This document shows, piece by piece, positions 46,734 through 47,168 of a stretch of DNA of 47,168 nucleotides; positions within the stretch are counted from its first letter, which is position 1; each line of letters begins with the position of its first letter. The position numbers and the translations under genes were made by a program. Location of the stretch: NCBI GenBank assembly GCA_017447805.1, contig JAFSMR010000008.1, positions 1 to 47,168 of the forward strand, given 5' to 3'. The notes beneath the pieces are model-generated. The model was not told the origin of the DNA. It was given only the letters and a program-made list of their open reading frames with translations, and searched no databases. This DNA is from Kiritimatiellia bacterium. GTDB lineage: Bacteria; Verrucomicrobiota; Kiritimatiellia; RFP12; UBA1067.

Positions 46734-46810
46734 GGACCCGTAGCTCAGTCGGTCAGAGCAGGTGACTCATAATCTCCGGGTCGTGGGTTCAAGTCCCGCC
46801 GGGTCCACCA
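46734..46810 (+). tRNA. tRNA with CAU anticodon (elongator Met or Ile2)
   Basis: 77 bases including an encoded CCA. Acceptor GGACCCG/CGGGTCC pairs fully, the D stem is GCTC/GAGC, the anticodon loop is CTCATAA with CAT at 46768-46770, and the T arm is GTGGG-TTCAAGT-CCCGC. The anticodon stem GGTGA/TCTCC has one U-U mismatch at the middle pair. The strong G-C start excludes initiator tRNA, which lacks the first pair. The general resemblance to tRNA-Ile2 (CAU read as AUA after TilS modification) and to elongator Met cannot be separated here. Confidence 0.95.
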
Positions 46811-46823
46811 TATTTAACTCCTT

Positions 46824-46852
46824 GAAAATCCCGTGAAAACGGGATTTTCTAT
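46824..46852 (+). terminator. Rho-independent terminator of the tRNA gene
   Basis: A perfect 11-bp stem GAAAATCCCGT/ACGGGATTTTC with a GAAA tetraloop lies 13 bases after the tRNA CCA. The T-rich part is inside the 3' arm and just after it. Confidence 0.85.
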
Positions 46853-47168
46853 TATTTATAGACATTTTCGCTATTTTTGAGCTCCGCGGCAATTGGCTTT
46901 TCCCGCCGCCTCTTCTTGTATTACTTTGCCTCGGCTCGCGCTAAGCTTAGTCGAGCGCGAACCAAAAATTTTACCTCGCAAATCTCTTCTGCGGCCTCCC
47001 CCCACACCCTAGCGCATTATAAATTTAGTGTCGCGGTGAAAGCAAAAGCGGAAGGTTGTGGAGAGCAAAAGCGGAATGGCGGTTTGGGGATTGTTAAGCG
47101 GGCTTCAGCGACAGATTATGCCTGTTTTTATTGGGTGTTGTCGATGAAGCGCACTCCCTAAGGCCCCC
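46853..47168. other. Right end, no supportable gene
   Basis: A plus-strand frame here begins with TTG and lacks a ribosome site or recognisable sequence. The word GAGCAAAAGCGGAA and a one-base variant occur close together (about 47040-47075). Nothing else is seen. Confidence 0.5.

Noticed and set aside
46877..47161. 94-residue plus-strand frame at the right end
   Set aside because: TTG start, no ribosome binding site, low-quality composition.

Overview
This is a continuous piece of a bacterial chromosome of roughly balanced base composition. All supportable protein genes lie on the minus strand; only one tRNA is on the plus strand. The content suggests a member of the Verrucomicrobiota/Kiritimatiellota side of the PVC superphylum, probably an anaerobic polysaccharide user. 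Grounds are a very large secreted beta-repeat protein, a family 9 glycoside hydrolase, Tad-type pilins without a nearby Tad motor, ExbB/ExbD/TolA-like energy transduction (so a Gram-negative envelope), RNase HIII and a CBS-domain pyrophosphatase. This placement is inference; no 16S gene is present.

Left part (1-12.7 kb) is accessory. It holds a CsoR copper repressor with a textbook operator inside its promoter, followed by the start of a probable metal transporter that runs off the left edge. Next is a GH9 hydrolase split by a -1 frameshift at a slippery-type heptamer, then a MntA/HepT toxin-antitoxin cassette. A 1845-residue secreted beta-repeat protein follows, then a PIN-domain toxin with a tiny downstream partner. 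A stretch of decayed intergenic repeats leads to a second MntA/HepT cassette whose HepT toxin carries a nonsense codon. Several repeat families sit in the gene-poor gaps.

Middle part (12.7-22.9 kb) is one tightly coupled 12-gene transcription unit starting at a near-leaderless promoter before rnhC: rnhC, exbB, exbD, a TolA/TonB-like protein, a double BatD-like protein with an SH3 tail, a DegT-family sugar aminotransferase, two Flp-type pilins, TadE-, TadG- and TadE-like proteins, and an M24 peptidase. Most adjacent genes overlap by 1-4 bases or are a few bases apart. Five consecutive products share one prepilin-peptidase-like N-terminal motif. This is the most system-like set of genes in the window.

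Right part (22.9-46.6 kb) is mostly housekeeping: a split chromate-type transporter behind an altronate dehydratase-like gene; a second unit with a coiled-coil membrane protein, plsC, dnaB, scpA, pyrophosphatase and HIT protein; and a long rpoB-rpoC-queA-transglutaminase-htpG-proS unit. rpoB and a CAU-anticodon tRNA diverge from a perfectly mirror-symmetric promoter. The last 300 bases hold only the tRNA terminator and no gene I can support.
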